DNA of 6,726 bases from Chloroflexota bacterium (lineage in GTDB: Bacteria; Chloroflexota; Dehalococcoidia; SHYB01; JACPQI01), in the NCBI GenBank assembly GCA_016190545.1, contig JACPQI010000060.1, forward strand, positions 1 through 6,726, written 5' to 3'. The notes beneath the pieces were generated by a model. That model was not told where the DNA came from. It was given only the letters and a program-made list of their open reading frames with translations, and ran no database searches. The number at the start of each line of letters is the position of its first letter. The first letter of the stretch is position 1. The position numbers and the translations under genes are program-made. Positions 6,398-6,726 of this stretch are shown here, piece after piece.

Positions 6398-6403
6398 AAG
6401 TCC
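6375..6403. promoter_or_regulatory. Two adjacent inverted repeats at the hicA start (possible operator or RNA hairpin)
   Basis: GGACTTT (6388-6394) and AAAGTCC (6397-6403) are exact reverse complements around two bases, and the pair covers the TTG start of hicA. Immediately next to it GTGAT (6375-6379) and ATCAC (6383-6387) form a second, shorter inverted repeat. HicAB modules usually repress themselves by binding inverted repeats near their promoter, so these are candidates. The first could alternatively fold in the mRNA and hide the start. Arms of this size occur by chance about once per window; only the position makes them notable. Confidence 0.3.
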
Positions 6404-6426
6404 CCTCTCTCAGGGTAGTAGCACTT

Positions 6427-6442
6427 ACCCCTGCATATACCA
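6427..6442 (-). promoter_or_regulatory. Weak candidate promoter for hicAB
   Basis: On the minus strand TGGTATATG (6442 down to 6434) resembles an extended -10 box with four of six hexamer matches. It would start transcription near 6427, about 30 bases before the hicA TTG. No -35 hexamer is seen. It overlaps the end of the broken gene upstream. This is the best candidate I can find in the region, not a firm call. Confidence 0.25.
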
Positions 6443-6663
6443 CGAAGCGAATTGTATAGCTCTGAGGAGCGGATATCGCTCGGGAACCGCTTGTTTGAGA
6501 GGGTTTCTCTTGACCTCGGACACGATTTCCTACAAAAGGTCTCTTACCGGCCAGATATTCACGTCTTCTCGAAGGTCTAGGAGTTTCCTGGATTTGCTGA
6601 AATTCCCGACAATCCGTCTAGTGATCTCGCGTATTTCAAAATCAAAAACCTGTTTGTAGGTTC

Positions 6664-6715
6664 TGTTGACATTGCTATCTGGGCTAGTGGCCTTTGCTGG
6701 ATACGAATGTCAACA
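6664..6715. repeat. 10-bp inverted repeat near the right edge
   Basis: TGTTGACATT (6664-6673) and AATGTCAACA (6706-6715) are exact reverse complements separated by 32 bases. They lie in the AT-richer decayed region, and one arm contains the TGA that closes the frame of the gene remnant. They could be a large stem, an operator pair or the ends of a tiny insertion. The outward flanks do not continue the match. Confidence 0.45.
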
Positions 6716-6726
6716 CACCCTAGTAC

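Larger units (their letters stand above)
6425..6726 (-). pseudogene. Remnant of an unidentified gene, interrupted by in-frame stops, cut by window edge
   Basis: One minus-strand frame reads as plausible protein from 6709 down to a TAA at 6425-6427 but is broken by TAG at 6530-6532. The 59 codons before the TAG include VFDFEIREITRRIVGNFSKS and LLDLREDVNIWPVRDLL. The 34 codons after it read EIVSEVKRNPLKQAVPERYP and then LLRAIQFASWYMQG. Both halves have a protein-like composition and share the frame. An in-frame TGA at 6710-6712 stops it further upstream, and no good start codon lies between the two stops. This looks like the decayed 3' end of a gene whose front is beyond the window. I do not recognise the family. 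The DNA is AT-richer (about 49% GC) than the genes to its left. Alternatives are non-coding DNA that reads well by chance, or a stop that is read through. Confidence 0.4.

Noticed and set aside
6285..6659. A 124-codon plus-strand open frame across hicA and the right-hand region
   Set aside because: Its first part is antisense to hicA and the rest is antisense to the gene remnant. The Ser/Arg/Leu-rich product has no recognisable motif.
1..6726. CRISPR array, tRNA, rRNA, complete insertion sequence or riboswitch
   Set aside because: I saw no spaced direct repeats, no tRNA-like cloverleaf with a CCA end, no rRNA sequence, no transposase and no recognisable riboswitch in the short leaders. A profile search could still find a structured RNA I cannot see.

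Overview
The window looks like chromosomal DNA from a moderately GC-rich bacterium. Coding regions are clearly GC-rich, while the last ~300 bases are only about 49% GC by hand count. A Chloroflexota (Dehalococcoidia/SAR202-like) origin is my best guess from the style of the proteins: a peptidase-MA-like protein with a Pro/Thr-rich stalk, a lipoprotein-type peptide-binding protein, a ferredoxin-less DUF362 protein and a HicAB pair. No ribosomal or marker gene is present, so this is inference only.

Layout. At the left edge, the 3' part of a secreted or surface zinc metallopeptidase gene runs on the plus strand (2-865). Its 5' end lies outside the window. It ends in a Pro/Thr-rich stalk, a Gly-Gly-Gly-Gly-Cys motif, a hydrophobic segment and an arginine cluster, which resembles a tripartite C-terminal surface-sorting signal. 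Everything else is on the minus strand. After a 167-base convergent gap come, in order of transcription from right to left: the remains of an unidentified gene (6425-6726), hicA (6200-6397), hicB (5991-6200), a DUF362 gene (4790-5911), a family 5 solute-binding lipoprotein (2977-4641), a DppB/OppB-type permease (2007-2939) and a DppC/OppC-type permease (1033-1998).

How the genes work together. The binding protein and the two permeases form a compact operon (gaps of 37 and 8 bases). They encode the extracellular receptor and the membrane channel of a peptide/nickel/opine-type ABC importer. The two ATPase subunits are absent: the operon ends against the convergent peptidase gene. The energising subunits must therefore be encoded elsewhere or shared. 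A good extended -10 promoter (TGTTATAAT) and a strong AGGAGG ribosome site precede the binding protein. The DUF362 gene has its own extended -10 box (TGCTACAAT) only 9 bases before its ATG and no Shine-Dalgarno site, so it is probably read from a nearly leaderless mRNA. HicA and HicB form a type II toxin-antitoxin pair with overlapping stop and start codons. They sit beside an AT-richer decayed region, consistent with an acquired stretch.

I find no rRNA, tRNA, CRISPR array or complete insertion sequence. I also find no convincing undescribed system. The items most worth a second look are the C-terminal sorting-type tail, the leaderless DUF362 promoter, the 12-bp perfect hairpin inside DUF362, the inverted repeats around hicA and the broken gene with an inverted repeat at the right edge.
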